DNA from: Nocardiopsis sp. FR4
GTDB lineage: Bacteria; Actinomycetota; Actinomycetes; Streptosporangiales; Streptosporangiaceae
Assembly: GCF_009830945.1 (NCBI RefSeq)
Contig: NZ_VWVV01000025.1
Span: forward strand, 50,762 to 114,761
Reading direction: 5' to 3'
DNA: 64,000 nucleotides
The translations under genes were made by a program, and so were the position numbers. Each line of letters opens with the position of its first letter. Positions within the stretch are counted from its first letter, which is position 1. Of this stretch, positions 16,107-24,784 are shown piece after piece. Below the pieces are notes generated by a model that worked only from the letters and a program-made list of their open reading frames with translations, made no database searches and was not told the DNA's origin.

Positions 16107-16865
16107 GTGACGACCCCCCGCGTACACTCCCGAAGCCCCGGCCGCCTGCTCACCGCCCTGTGCGCCCTCGGGCTCGCCCTCGGCGTCGCGGCCCCCGCGC
16201 ACGCCGTCACCCAGGACGGCCGGAACCCGGCCCGGCCGTCCCTGTCCTCGCCCTCCTCCGCCACCCCCGACATCGTCGAGTCCACCCGGCGGGGCGGACG
16301 GTCCGTGGCCCTGACCTTCGACGACGGGCCCGACCCCCGCAACACCCCCCGCCTGCTGGCCGTGCTGCGCGAGCACCGGGCCAGGGCCGTCTTCTGCCTG
16401 TGGGGCGACCACGTGCGCCAGCACCCCGGCCTCGTCCGGCGGATCGCGGCCGAGGGGCACACCCTGTGCAACCACACCATGCACCACGACGACATGGGCG
16501 ACTGGTCGCCGGAGGAGGTCCGGGCCGACCTGCTGGAGACCAACGCGGCGATCCGCGAGGCGGTCCCGCACGCCCGGATCCCCTACTTCCGCGCTCCCTA
16601 CGGCTCCTGGGGCCAGACCCCCGGGGTCGCCGCCGACCTCGGGATGCAGCCGCTGGGCTGGAGCCTGGTCGTCGAGGACTGGGCGCCGCCCGGCACCGAC
16701 GAACTCGTCCGGCGCCTGGAGGAGGGCGTCGCGCCCCGCTCGGTGGTGCTCCTGCACGACGGCGGGGGCGACCGCGGCCAGACGGTCGAGGCGGTGGCCC
16801 GGGTCGTCCCGGCCCTGAAGGCCGACGGCTGGCACTTCACCCTGCCTGCCCGGCGCGGCAGGTAG
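16107..16865 (+). CDS. Secreted CE4 polysaccharide deacetylase (probable acetylxylan esterase)
   Basis: 252 residues from GTG 16107 behind AGGAGG. A signal peptide ends at APAHA, about residue 33. The NodB domain shows TFDDGPD (catalytic and metal Asp), CNHTMHH (metal His pair), RAPYGS and LLHDGGG. CE4 enzymes remove acetyl groups from xylan, chitin or peptidoglycan. The operator shared with a xylanase makes acetylxylan the likeliest substrate here. The next gene starts 20 bases downstream, so the two form an operon. Confidence 0.88.
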   Translation: MTTPRVHSRSPGRLLTALCALGLALGVAAPAHAVTQDGRNPARPSLSSPSSATPDIVESTRRGGRSVALTFDDGPDPRNTPRLLAVLREHRARAVFCLWGDHVRQHPGLVRRIAAEGHTLCNHTMHHDDMGDWSPEEVRADLLETNAAIREAVPHARIPYFRAPYGSWGQTPGVAADLGMQPLGWSLVVEDWAPPGTDELVRRLEEGVAPRSVVLLHDGGGDRGQTVEAVARVVPALKADGWHFTLPARRGR

Positions 16866-16885
16866 CTGCGGACCGAGGAGACGAC

Positions 16886-18202
16886 ATGATCCCCACACCC
16901 GCCATGCGTCGCCGCTCCGCGGTCACCGCCGGGGCGCTGGCCCTGCTCACCGCGGGAGCCGCTCCCGGTACCGCCGCCGCGGCCTCCCGGCCCCCGGCGG
17001 CCCACGCGCCCGGGACGCGCTGGGTCGGCACCTGGGCCTGCGTGCCGACCGCGACCCCGCCCACGGCGACGCCGGTACTCCGCGACCAGACCGTCCGCCA
17101 GGTGGTCCGCGTCAGCGTCGGCGGCGACCAGGTGCGCCTGCGCCTGACCAACGAGTTCGGCGAGACGCCGCTGCGCGTCGGCGAGGTCCGGGTGGCCCTG
17201 CGCGCGGGCTCCGCGGGCACCGACATCAACCCCGCCACCGACCGCCCGGTCACCTTCGGCGGGAACGCCTCGGTGACCGTCCCGGCTGGGGCGCCGCTGC
17301 TCAGCGATCCGGTGCCGCTGCGGCTGCCCGCCCGCTCCGACCTTGTCGTGAGCCTCCACCTGCCCGACGAGACCCCCGTGACCACGCTGCACGCCTTCGC
17401 CTACCAGGAGAACGCGGTGGCCGCGGGCAACGTCACCGCCGACAGGGGCGTCGAGGCCACCGAGGCCCCCACCCAGTGGTACTTCCTGTCGGGGGTCAGC
17501 GTGCGCGCCCGCAGCAGGGCGGCCGACGCGGTCGTGGCCCTGGGCGACTCCATCACCAACGGCGCCGAGACCGAGGTCAACGCCAACCACCGGTGGCCCG
17601 ACCTGCTGGCCGAGCGCCTGGCGCACACGGGGGTGCTCAACCTGGGCGTGGCGGGCAACCGGCTGCTGCACGACCCCAACCCGCCTGAGGGGAGCGGCGC
17701 GGAGGACTTCGCCGCCTTCTTCGGCCAGGGAGCGCTGCGCCGCTTCGACCGCGACGTGCTGGCCCAGCCGGGCGCGGCGCACGTCGTCGTCCTGCTCGGG
17801 GTGAACGACCTGGGCCACCCCGGCACGGCGGCGCCCGCCTCCGAGGCCGTCACGGCCGAGGAGGTCATCGGCGCCCACCGCCAACTGGTCGCCCGCGCGC
17901 ACGCCGCGGGGCTGCGGATCCACGGCGGGACCATCCTGCCCTTCAGGGGCGACACCCTGGGCTTCTTCTCGGAGGAGAACGAGGCCAAGCGGCGGACGGT
18001 CAACGAGTGGATCCGCACCGGCGGGGAGTACGACTCGGTGATCGACTTCGACGCGGCGCTGCGCGACCCGGAGGACCCCCTGCGCCTGCGGCCCGACTAC
18101 GACAGCGGTGACGGCCTGCACCCCAACGACGACGGTATGGCGGCCATGGCCCGGGCGGTGCCCGCCCGGCTGTTCCGTCCCCGAGCCGGGGGCCGCGGAT
18201 AG
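16886..18202 (+). CDS. Secreted SGNH hydrolase
   Basis: 438 residues from ATG 16886 behind GAGGAG. A signal region ends near GTAAAA, about residue 33. An N-terminal beta-rich domain (about 45-205, WVGTWACVPT to the GVSVRAR segment) precedes the SGNH catalytic domain with VALGDSITNGAE (Ser), LGVAGNR, VLLGVNDLG (Asn) and GDGLHPND (Asp and His). It is related to GDSL esterases acting on acylated sugars. Co-transcription with a CE4 deacetylase under a xylan-type operator suggests that it de-esterifies plant polysaccharide; the substrate is inferred. Confidence 0.85.
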   Translation: MIPTPAMRRRSAVTAGALALLTAGAAPGTAAAASRPPAAHAPGTRWVGTWACVPTATPPTATPVLRDQTVRQVVRVSVGGDQVRLRLTNEFGETPLRVGEVRVALRAGSAGTDINPATDRPVTFGGNASVTVPAGAPLLSDPVPLRLPARSDLVVSLHLPDETPVTTLHAFAYQENAVAAGNVTADRGVEATEAPTQWYFLSGVSVRARSRAADAVVALGDSITNGAETEVNANHRWPDLLAERLAHTGVLNLGVAGNRLLHDPNPPEGSGAEDFAAFFGQGALRRFDRDVLAQPGAAHVVVLLGVNDLGHPGTAAPASEAVTAEEVIGAHRQLVARAHAAGLRIHGGTILPFRGDTLGFFSEENEAKRRTVNEWIRTGGEYDSVIDFDAALRDPEDPLRLRPDYDSGDGLHPNDDGMAAMARAVPARLFRPRAGGRG

Positions 18203-18572
18203 CGGTGGCCCACGGGGGCGGCCAGCGCGGCCCGCTCGGGGGGCGTCTGCTCCGGGCCGCTGGCGGGAGGGGGCTGTGGGACGAGGTTTCGGTCAGACGA
18301 TTTATCCAACAATCCGTGTCCGTAACAGATCACTGTTTTTCGGGCAGGCCCGATCTCGGCAGAGACACATTTTTGTGGTGACCGGGTCTTCTTGACCCGC
18401 AAACGTCAACGCTGCGCGACTTTTCCACTACTTTTGGTTACTGTTCATGTTGTCAGTCCATCTCCGTGCCCGAAGCGCGCGCCCCGCTCACGCACTCAGA
18501 GTCTGAGTCCCACGGCGCTGGTGGCGAGAAAAACGAAGGTGAGGCTTGTAGAGCCGTGGTCTTGGGGGATAC
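18203..18572. other. AT-richer promoter region upstream of the exopolysaccharide plus arm
   Basis: 370 bases, clearly less GC-rich than the surroundings, with no convincing gene. It holds TCGGGC-AG-GCCCGA at 18340-18353, which may end the preceding operon. It also holds a perfect palindrome at 18494-18508 and a GGGGG ribosome binding site just before GTG 18573. A TTGACC near 18391 is a possible -35, but no matching -10 is obvious. Confidence 0.5.
18494..18508. promoter_or_regulatory. Palindrome upstream of the phosphoglycosyltransferase gene
   Basis: ACTCAGA-G-TCTGAGT is a perfect 7-bp inverted repeat with a one-base centre, 65 bases before the start of the exopolysaccharide plus arm. It may be an operator; the binding protein is unknown. 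Confidence 0.45.
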
Positions 18573-20114
18573 GTGGTCACAACCAGCCGAGTGAAGACCG
18601 TCCGTGAAGAAACGGCGCAGATCCCCGCGGTCTCCGCCGCCGCCAGCCGGGTCGTCGGCGGCACCCGTCACGGCGGCCCCGGGTTCGCGGTACCGAGGAC
18701 CGGAGCCTGGGTCCGCCCCTACGTCGCCAGCCTGGTCTGCCTCGACCTGGCCGCCGCGCTCACCGCGACCCTCACCGGCGCGGCCGCGCGCTTCCACTCC
18801 GCGCTCGGTGCGGCCACCACCCTCCCCTACCTGTACCTCTGCCTCCTGCTGCCCCCGGTGTGGGCCCTGTTCGTCTACCTCGGCGGCGGCTACGCCCGCC
18901 GCTTCCTCGGCGTGGGGACCGAGGAGTACCGGCGCGTGGCCACCGCCGGACTCGTGCTGGGCGTGACGGTGGCCGTCGGCGCCTACGCCGTCGGGTTCGA
19001 CCTGGCGCGCGGCTACGCCCTCGTGGCCCTGCCGCTGGTCCCGCTGCTCAGCCTCGGGCTGCGCTACGCGCGCCGCAAGGCCCTGCACCGGCGCCGCCGC
19101 TCCGGCCTGTGCATGAGCGACGTCGTGGTCGTCGGCTACCGCGTGGCCGCGCGCGACCTCATCCGCCGCTTCCGGGGCGAGGCCTACCACGGCATGCGCG
19201 TCGTGGGCGTGTGCCTGCCCCACGCGGAGGCCGCGCCGGAGGAGGGCCCCGACGAGGTGGAGGGCTGCCCCGTCCTGGGCGCCTTCGCCGACGCCGCCGA
19301 CGCCGCCGCCCTCGTGGGCGCCGACACCGTCGCGGTCCTGGCCTGCCCGGAGATGGGCGGGGCCGAGCTGCGCCGGCTGGCCTGGCGGCTGGAGAAGAGC
19401 GGCACCGACCTCATCGTCGCCTCCGCGCTCATGGACGTGGCCGGGCCGCGCACCTCCATCCGCCCGGTGGCCGGACTGCCCCTGCTGCACGTGGAGCACC
19501 CCGAGCTGGCGGGCGCGCGCCGCGTTCTCAAGGGGGCCTTCGACCGCTGCGCCGCCGCACTGGCGCTGGTCGCGCTGTCCCCGTTGTTCCTGGTGCTCTG
19601 GGTCCTGATCCGTCTGGAGGGCGGCGGACCCGCCCTCTTCACCCAGACACGCGTGGGGCGGGGTGGGAGCGAGTTCACCGTCTACAAGTTTCGTACGATG
19701 GTGGTCGGGGCCGAGGCGTTGAAGACGATGCTCCAGCCCCGCAACGAGCACGACGGTGTGCTGTTCAAGATGCGTCGCGATCCCAGGGTGACCCCCGTGG
19801 GGGCATGGCTGCGCCGCTACTCGCTCGACGAGCTTCCCCAGCTCGTCAACGTGGTACGTGGGGAGATGTCGCTCGTCGGACCCCGGCCCCCGCTTCCGGA
19901 GGAGGTCGCCCGGTACGGCGACGACGTCCGCCGCAGGCTCGTGGTCAAGCCGGGTATGACGGGCCTGTGGCAGGTCAGCGGCCGTTCCGATCTCTCCTGG
20001 GAGGAATCGGTCCGTCTCGATCTGCGGTACGTGGAAAACTGGTCGCTGACGTTGGACATCCAGATCCTGTGGAAGACGTGGTCAGCGGTGATCCGTGGGG
20101 CGGGAGCATACTAG
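18573..20114 (+). CDS. Polyprenyl glycosylphosphotransferase (initiating sugar-phosphate transferase)
   Basis: 513 residues from GTG 18573. The N-terminal half has about four membrane helices (residues 50-170) and a Rossmann-like stretch (DVVVVGYRVAARDLI). The C-terminal catalytic domain begins with a helix at RVLKGAFDRCAAALALVAL and carries VYKFRTM, YSLDELPQL, SLVGPRPP and KPGMTGLWQVSGRSD. Such enzymes move a hexose-1-phosphate onto undecaprenyl phosphate at the inner membrane face, the first step of Wzx/Wzy-type polysaccharide synthesis. It is the first gene of the plus arm of the locus, 3 bases from cysQ. Confidence 0.92.
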   Translation: MVTTSRVKTVREETAQIPAVSAAASRVVGGTRHGGPGFAVPRTGAWVRPYVASLVCLDLAAALTATLTGAAARFHSALGAATTLPYLYLCLLLPPVWALFVYLGGGYARRFLGVGTEEYRRVATAGLVLGVTVAVGAYAVGFDLARGYALVALPLVPLLSLGLRYARRKALHRRRRSGLCMSDVVVVGYRVAARDLIRRFRGEAYHGMRVVGVCLPHAEAAPEEGPDEVEGCPVLGAFADAADAAALVGADTVAVLACPEMGGAELRRLAWRLEKSGTDLIVASALMDVAGPRTSIRPVAGLPLLHVEHPELAGARRVLKGAFDRCAAALALVALSPLFLVLWVLIRLEGGGPALFTQTRVGRGGSEFTVYKFRTMVVGAEALKTMLQPRNEHDGVLFKMRRDPRVTPVGAWLRRYSLDELPQLVNVVRGEMSLVGPRPPLPEEVARYGDDVRRRLVVKPGMTGLWQVSGRSDLSWEESVRLDLRYVENWSLTLDIQILWKTWSAVIRGAGAY

Positions 20115-20117
20115 CCG

Positions 20118-20909
20118 GTGAAGAACATCCGAAACGATCATGAGGTGGCCCGCGACCTGGCGAACGAGGCGGGGCAGCTGCTGCTGCGCCTGCGCGCCCG
20201 GCACGGCTTCGACGAGCCCGACGTGCTGCGCACCCTGGGCGACCGCACCTCCCACGAGTTCCTGTTCTCCTCCCTGGGGCGGCTGCGGCCCAGCGACGCG
20301 GTGCTCTCGGAGGAGGGGGCCGACGATCCCTCGCGGCTGAAGGCGCGGCGGGTCTGGATCATCGACCCGCTCGACGGCACCCGGGAGTTCGCCGAGGCCG
20401 GGCGCACCGACTGGGCGGTGCACGTGGCCCTGTGGGAGAACGGCGACCTGGTCGCGGGCGCGGTCGCGCTGCCCGCGCAGGGCAGCACGCTCTCCACGGT
20501 CGACCCGCCCTGGCTGCCGGAGGAGCGCCCCTCGGGGCAGCGGCTGCGCATCACCGCGAGCCGGACCCGGCCGCCCGCCTTCGTCCAGCGCATGGCCACC
20601 CAGCTCGGCGCCGAGGTGGTTCCGATGGGCTCGGCGGGCGCCAAGATCTGCGCCGTGCTGCTCGGCATCGCCGACATCTACGTGCACGCGGGCGGGCAGT
20701 ACGAGTGGGACAGCGCCGCCCCCGTGGCGGTGGCCCGGGCCGCTGGCCTGCACACCTCCCGGATCGACGGCGCCGACCTGCGTTACAACCAGGCCGACCC
20801 GCTCCTCCCGGATGTCCTTGTATGCCGACCGGAATTGTCGGGTATGTTGTTGGCAAGCATCCGCGACGGCGCGGACCTGGACAGCGCGGGTCCGCACACG
20901 GGGGGCTGA
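20118..20909 (+). CDS. cysQ: 3'(2'),5'-bisphosphate nucleotidase / inositol monophosphatase family
   Basis: 263 residues from GTG 20118. The Li-sensitive phosphatase metal motifs are VLSEEGAD, WIIDPLDGTREF (DPLDGT) and EWDSAAPVAVARAAG. CysQ-type enzymes hydrolyse PAP, the by-product left when sulfotransferases use PAPS, and so relieve product inhibition. The immediate neighbours are the sugar-phosphate transferase (3 bases upstream) and cysD (47 bases downstream). That supports a CysQ role over a general inositol phosphatase role, but a wider substrate range is possible. Confidence 0.85.
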   Translation: MKNIRNDHEVARDLANEAGQLLLRLRARHGFDEPDVLRTLGDRTSHEFLFSSLGRLRPSDAVLSEEGADDPSRLKARRVWIIDPLDGTREFAEAGRTDWAVHVALWENGDLVAGAVALPAQGSTLSTVDPPWLPEERPSGQRLRITASRTRPPAFVQRMATQLGAEVVPMGSAGAKICAVLLGIADIYVHAGGQYEWDSAAPVAVARAAGLHTSRIDGADLRYNQADPLLPDVLVCRPELSGMLLASIRDGADLDSAGPHTGG

Positions 20910-20956
20910 CCGAACTCCCCCGCCGTCGGCCCTGTCGGTACTACGAAGGCGGGTTC

Positions 20957-21889
20957 ATGGGTCAGGCGAGTCAACAGGCCCCCGGACGCTACCAGCTCTC
21001 CCAGCTGGACGTCCTGGAGGCCGAGGCGATCTTCATCATGCGCGAGGTGGCCGCGGAGTTCGAGCGGCCGGTGCTGCTCTTCTCCGGGGGCAAGGACTCC
21101 ATCGTCATGCTCCGCCTCGCCGAGAAGGCGTTCTGGCCCGGTGCCATCCCGTTCCCGGTCATGCACGTGGACACCGGCCACAACTTCCCCGAGGTCATCG
21201 AGTTCCGCGACCGCCGCGTCGCCGAGGCGGGCGTCCGCCTGGTCGTGGCCTCGGTGCAGGAGCAGATCGACGCGGGCAAGGTCACCGAGCCGACCGGCCG
21301 CTGGGCCAGCCGCAACCGCCTGCAGACCGCCGCCCTGCTGGAGGCCATCGAGGAGCACGGGTTCGACGCGGCCTTCGGCGGTGCCCGCCGCGACGAGGAG
21401 AAGGCCCGCGCCAAGGAGCGGGTCTTCTCCTTCCGCGACGAGTTCGGCCAGTGGGACCCCAAGAACCAGCGCCCCGAGCTGTGGAGCGTGTTCAACACCC
21501 GCATCGAGCGGGGGGAGCACATCCGGGTCTTCCCGATCTCCAACTGGACCGAGCTGGACGTGTGGGCCTACATCAAGCGCGAGCGCCTGGAGCTGCCCTC
21601 CATCTACTTCGCCCACGAGCGCGAGGTCTTCGAGCGCGACGGCATCCTGCTCGCCAACTCGCCCATCATCAACCGGGACGAGACCGAGGTCCCCTTCACC
21701 GAGACCGTCCGCTACCGCACGGTGGGCGACCTGACCTGCACCGGAGCGGTCAAGTCCACGGCGGTGGAGATCGACGACATCATCACCGAGATCGCCGCGA
21801 CCCGGGTCACCGAGCGCGGACAGACGCGGGCCGACGACCGCACGAGCGAGGCCGCCATGGAGGACCGCAAGCGCGAGGGCTACTTCTAG
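20957..21889 (+). CDS. cysD: Sulfate adenylyltransferase subunit 2
   Basis: 310 residues from ATG 20957 behind GAAGG. It is a PP-loop ATP pyrophosphatase: LLFSGGKDSIVMLRLA near residue 40, HVDTGHNFPEVIEFRD, FGGARRDEEKARAKER and FPISNWTELDVWAYI. With CysN it converts sulfate and ATP to APS in the cytoplasm. The usual partners cysH and cysI are absent around it. It lies among polysaccharide genes, so it probably feeds sulfation rather than cysteine synthesis alone. Confidence 0.95.
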   Translation: MGQASQQAPGRYQLSQLDVLEAEAIFIMREVAAEFERPVLLFSGGKDSIVMLRLAEKAFWPGAIPFPVMHVDTGHNFPEVIEFRDRRVAEAGVRLVVASVQEQIDAGKVTEPTGRWASRNRLQTAALLEAIEEHGFDAAFGGARRDEEKARAKERVFSFRDEFGQWDPKNQRPELWSVFNTRIERGEHIRVFPISNWTELDVWAYIKRERLELPSIYFAHEREVFERDGILLANSPIINRDETEVPFTETVRYRTVGDLTCTGAVKSTAVEIDDIITEIAATRVTERGQTRADDRTSEAAMEDRKREGYF

Positions 21890-21996
21890 CCGCCGCCCCG
21901 CGGCCACCGCTCCCGCACCGCCCCGCGCCCGCGGGGCACCGGCGCCCCAGCCCGCGCACCCGCCCGAGGACCCACTCCACATTGGACCAGGTAAGC

Positions 21997-23265
21997 ATGA
22001 GCAACGACATCCTGCGGTTCGCGACGGCGGGCTCCGTCGACGACGGCAAGAGCACTCTGATCGGCCGACTGCTGTTCGACTCCAAGTCGATCTTCGAGGA
22101 CCAGCTCGACGCCGTGGAGCGCACCAGCGTCGCGCGCGGCGAGGAGCAGACCAACCTGGCGCTGCTCACCGACGGCCTGCGCGCCGAGCGCGAGCAGGGC
22201 ATCACCATCGACGTGGCGTACCGCTACTTCGCCACGCCCAAGCGCACCTTCATCATCGCCGACACCCCCGGGCACATCCAGTACACCCGGAACATGGTCA
22301 CCGGCGCCTCCACCTCTGACCTCGCGATCATCCTGGTGGACGCCCGCAAGGGCCTGCAGGAGCAGAGCCGGCGGCACGCCTTCCTCACCACCCTGCTCCA
22401 GGTGCCGCACCTGGTGCTGGCGGTCAACAAGATGGACCTGGTGGACTACTCCCAGGACCGCTTCGAGGAGATCAAGGCCGAGTTCACCGACTTCGCCGCC
22501 AAGCTCGACGCGCGCGACCTGACCTTCGTGCCGATCTCGGCCCTGCACGGCGACAACGTGGTGAGCCGCTCGGAGAACATGCCCTGGTACAGCGGGCCCT
22601 CCCTGCTGCACCACCTGGAGAACGTGCACATCGCCTCCGACCGCAACCTGATCGACGCGCGCTTCCCCGTGCAGTACGTGATCCGGCCGCACAAGTCGGC
22701 CGACCCCGAACTGCACGACTACCGCGGCTACGCGGGCCAGCTCGCGGGCGGCGTCCTCAAGCCGGGTGACGAGGTCGTCCACCTGCCCTCCGGGCTGGGC
22801 ACGCGGATCGCCAAGGTCCTCACCGCGGACGGAGAGGTGGCCGAGGCCTACTCGCCGATGTCGGTCACCCTCCTGCTGGAGGACGAGATCGACATCTCCC
22901 GGGGCGACATGATCTGCCGTCCCCACAACACCCCGGCGGCCACCCAGGACCTGGAGGCGATGGTCTGCTGGATGACGGACGCGCGCAAGCTCACGCCGCG
23001 CTCCAAGCTCCTCATCAAGCACACCACCCGCACCGCCAAGGTCATGGTCAAGGACCTGCGGTACCGCCTGGACGTCAACACGCTCCACCGCGACGAGCAG
23101 GCCGACCACCTGGCGCTGAACGAGATAGGCCGGGTGCGCCTGCGCGCCACCCAGCCCCTGTTCGTGGACGAGTACGTCAAGAACCGCCAGACGGGCGGGT
23201 TCATCCTCATCGACGAGTCCACCAACGCCACGGTCGGCGCGGGGATGGTCGTCAAGACCGACTGA
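21997..23265 (+). CDS. cysN: Sulfate adenylyltransferase subunit 1 (GTPase)
   Basis: 422 residues from ATG 21997. The GTPase motifs are GSVDDGKSTLIGRLL (P-loop), EREQGITIDVAYR, DTPGHIQYTRNM and NKMDL, followed by elongation-factor-like beta-barrels (PVQYVIRPH, GMVVKTD end). It drives APS formation with CysD. There is no C-terminal APS kinase domain, so the step to PAPS must come from elsewhere. A perfect 18-base palindrome just after the stop probably ends the plus-arm transcript here. Confidence 0.95.
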   Translation: MSNDILRFATAGSVDDGKSTLIGRLLFDSKSIFEDQLDAVERTSVARGEEQTNLALLTDGLRAEREQGITIDVAYRYFATPKRTFIIADTPGHIQYTRNMVTGASTSDLAIILVDARKGLQEQSRRHAFLTTLLQVPHLVLAVNKMDLVDYSQDRFEEIKAEFTDFAAKLDARDLTFVPISALHGDNVVSRSENMPWYSGPSLLHHLENVHIASDRNLIDARFPVQYVIRPHKSADPELHDYRGYAGQLAGGVLKPGDEVVHLPSGLGTRIAKVLTADGEVAEAYSPMSVTLLLEDEIDISRGDMICRPHNTPAATQDLEAMVCWMTDARKLTPRSKLLIKHTTRTAKVMVKDLRYRLDVNTLHRDEQADHLALNEIGRVRLRATQPLFVDEYVKNRQTGGFILIDESTNATVGAGMVVKTD

Positions 23266-23273
23266 CCGGCACA

Positions 23274-23291
23274 CCCCGGCCGCGGCCGGGG
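23274..23291 (+). terminator. Palindromic terminator after cysN
   Basis: CCCCGGCC-GC-GGCCGGGG, a perfect palindrome, starts 8 bases after the cysN stop codon. It separates cysN from the sulfotransferase gene, which then needs its own promoter. Confidence 0.6.
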
Positions 23292-23310
23292 AGCCGGCCC
23301 CCTCCGCGCC

Positions 23311-23640
23311 ACCGGCGACGCCGCCGCGGGCGACGCCTGGTTCGTCGTCCTGGAGGACACGCTCGGCACGGCCTCGGCGACCCCGGCCTCGCTCGGCATC
23401 GCCGAGGACCGGGTCGACCACGTCTACGAGGAGGCCCTGCGCGGCTACTCGGCCGACCTCGGCGAGGCCGAGGCGCGCGAGCCGAGCACCAGGGACGGCG
23501 TCGCCCGCGTCGAGCGGGTCGGCACCGCCCGCACCGCGCTCGCCTGGGGCCTGGACCGCATCGACCGGGCGGGCCCGGCCTCGCCGACCCTGGACACGGC
23601 CGTCAACGGGCTGGCCGCCTCCGGCGTCTCGGGCATCCCC
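23311..23640 (+). pseudogene. Gene remnant without start codon, unknown family
   Basis: About 110 codons read openly with nearly every third base G or C, the coding signature of this genome, but there is no usable start codon. The frame lines up with cysN after its stop and ends in low-quality sequence. Recognisable protein-like stretches are GDAWFVVLEDTLG, DHVYEEALRGYSADLG and TALAWGLDRIDRAG. I cannot name the family. It looks like the middle or end of a gene that lost its 5' part, perhaps when the sulfotransferase was inserted. It fills most of the 479-base gap from 23266 to 23744. Confidence 0.4.
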
Positions 23641-23729
23641 GCTCGTTCGCGGCGCCGGCCCCCTCTCCGCGTCCTCGCGGAACATGCCCTACGGATTGTG
23701 ACGTTGCGGCTTTGCGTCATGACCGAAAG

Positions 23730-23744
23730 TAATAGCCTGGTCGT
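23730..23744 (+). promoter_or_regulatory. Possible promoter of a leaderless sulfotransferase transcript
   Basis: TAATAG at 23730-23735 is a good -10 hexamer, 9 bases before GTG 23745, and no ribosome binding site is visible. This spacing fits a leaderless mRNA, common in actinomycetes. The -35 candidate TTGCGG (23704) has a long 20-base spacer. Confidence 0.4.
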
Positions 23745-24671
23745 GTGGATGACGGTTATCGACTGGTGTTCGTCGGCGGCATGGGCCGCTCCGGCTCGAC
23801 CCTGATCGAGCGGCTCCTCGGCGAGCTGCCCGGGTTCTGCTCCGTCGGCGAGACGGTGCACCTGTGGCGGCGCGGTCTGGTGGAGGACGAGCGGTGCGGC
23901 TGCGGCCAGCCCTTCTCCGACTGCGGCTTCTGGGCCGACGTGGGCAAGGAGGCCTTCGGCGGCTGGCACCGCCTGGACGCCGCGCAGGTCCTGCGGCTCA
24001 AGGACGGCGTCGACCGCACCCGCTTCCTCCCGGTGCTGCTCAACGGGGCGCGCGAGGGCCTGCTGGCCTCCCGGTGCGAGCGCTACACCGAGCTCTACCA
24101 CCGCCTGTACTCGGCGGTGTCCCTGGTCAGCGGGGCGCACGTGATCGTCGACGCCAGCAAGCACGCCTCCCTGGCCGCGTGCCTGCGCTGGCGCTACGGT
24201 GCCCGGATGCGCCTGCTGCACGTGGTGCGCGACCCGCGCGCGGTGGCCCACTCCTGGGCCCGGCGGGTGGCCCGCCCGGACGCCTCCCCGCTCAGCAGCG
24301 AACCGGAGATGGCCCGCTACTCGGCGGGCCGGGCCGCGGTGCACTGGATGGCGCAGAACGCCTGCCTGGACGCCTTGGCCGAGCGCGGCACCCCGACCCT
24401 GCGGGTGCGCTACGAGGACTTCGTCGCCGACCCGGACGGGGAGTTCGCCCGCATCGCCGAGTTCGCCGGGTACACGGCCCTCCCCCCGGACGTGACGGGG
24501 GGAGGGCTGGAGCTGTCCCCGGGACACGCCGTCTCGGGGAACCCGATGCGGTTCACCGACGGGCCGGTCGGGGTGCGCGCCGACCACGGGTGGCACGAGG
24601 CGATGCCCCCCTGGCGCCGACGCCTGGTGGCCGCCGTGACCACGCCGTCCCGGAGGCGTTACGGCTACTGA
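23745..24671 (+). CDS. PAPS-dependent sulfotransferase, copy 1
   Basis: 308 residues. The N-terminal GMGRSGSTLIERLLGELP is the 5'-phosphosulfate loop, and VVRDPRAVAHSWARRV near residue 160 is the 3'-phosphate site, both diagnostic for sulfotransferases. A Cys-rich patch (ERCGCGQPFSDCGFW) lies near residue 50. The protein is soluble. It would move sulfate from PAPS to a hydroxyl of a sugar or other acceptor. Being next to cysQ-cysD-cysN and polysaccharide genes, the likely acceptor is the lipid-linked repeat unit; this is inference. Confidence 0.88.
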   Translation: MDDGYRLVFVGGMGRSGSTLIERLLGELPGFCSVGETVHLWRRGLVEDERCGCGQPFSDCGFWADVGKEAFGGWHRLDAAQVLRLKDGVDRTRFLPVLLNGAREGLLASRCERYTELYHRLYSAVSLVSGAHVIVDASKHASLAACLRWRYGARMRLLHVVRDPRAVAHSWARRVARPDASPLSSEPEMARYSAGRAAVHWMAQNACLDALAERGTPTLRVRYEDFVADPDGEFARIAEFAGYTALPPDVTGGGLELSPGHAVSGNPMRFTDGPVGVRADHGWHEAMPPWRRRLVAAVTTPSRRRYGY

Positions 24672-24731
24672 AGGCCGCTCTTGTCCGTTATGCCAGGTCG
24701 TGCCTGTTCTCTGCCTTGTAAGTGACCTATG

Positions 24732-24747
24732 GTGTTCATGTGAACAC
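24732..24747 (+). promoter_or_regulatory. Palindrome upstream of the GH26-like gene
   Basis: GTGTTCA-TG-TGAACAC, a perfect 7-bp inverted repeat, lies about 38 bases before GTG 24785 in a locally AT-richer stretch. Likely operator; the cognate protein is not in evidence. Confidence 0.5.
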
Positions 24748-24784
24748 TGAGAGTCATAACATGCGGGTCTAGGAGGCGTTTGCC

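Noticed and set aside
23263..23801. Stop-codon readthrough of cysN into the following open frame
   Set aside because: The frame does continue in phase, but an 18-base palindromic terminator stands between and the CysN C-terminus is already complete.
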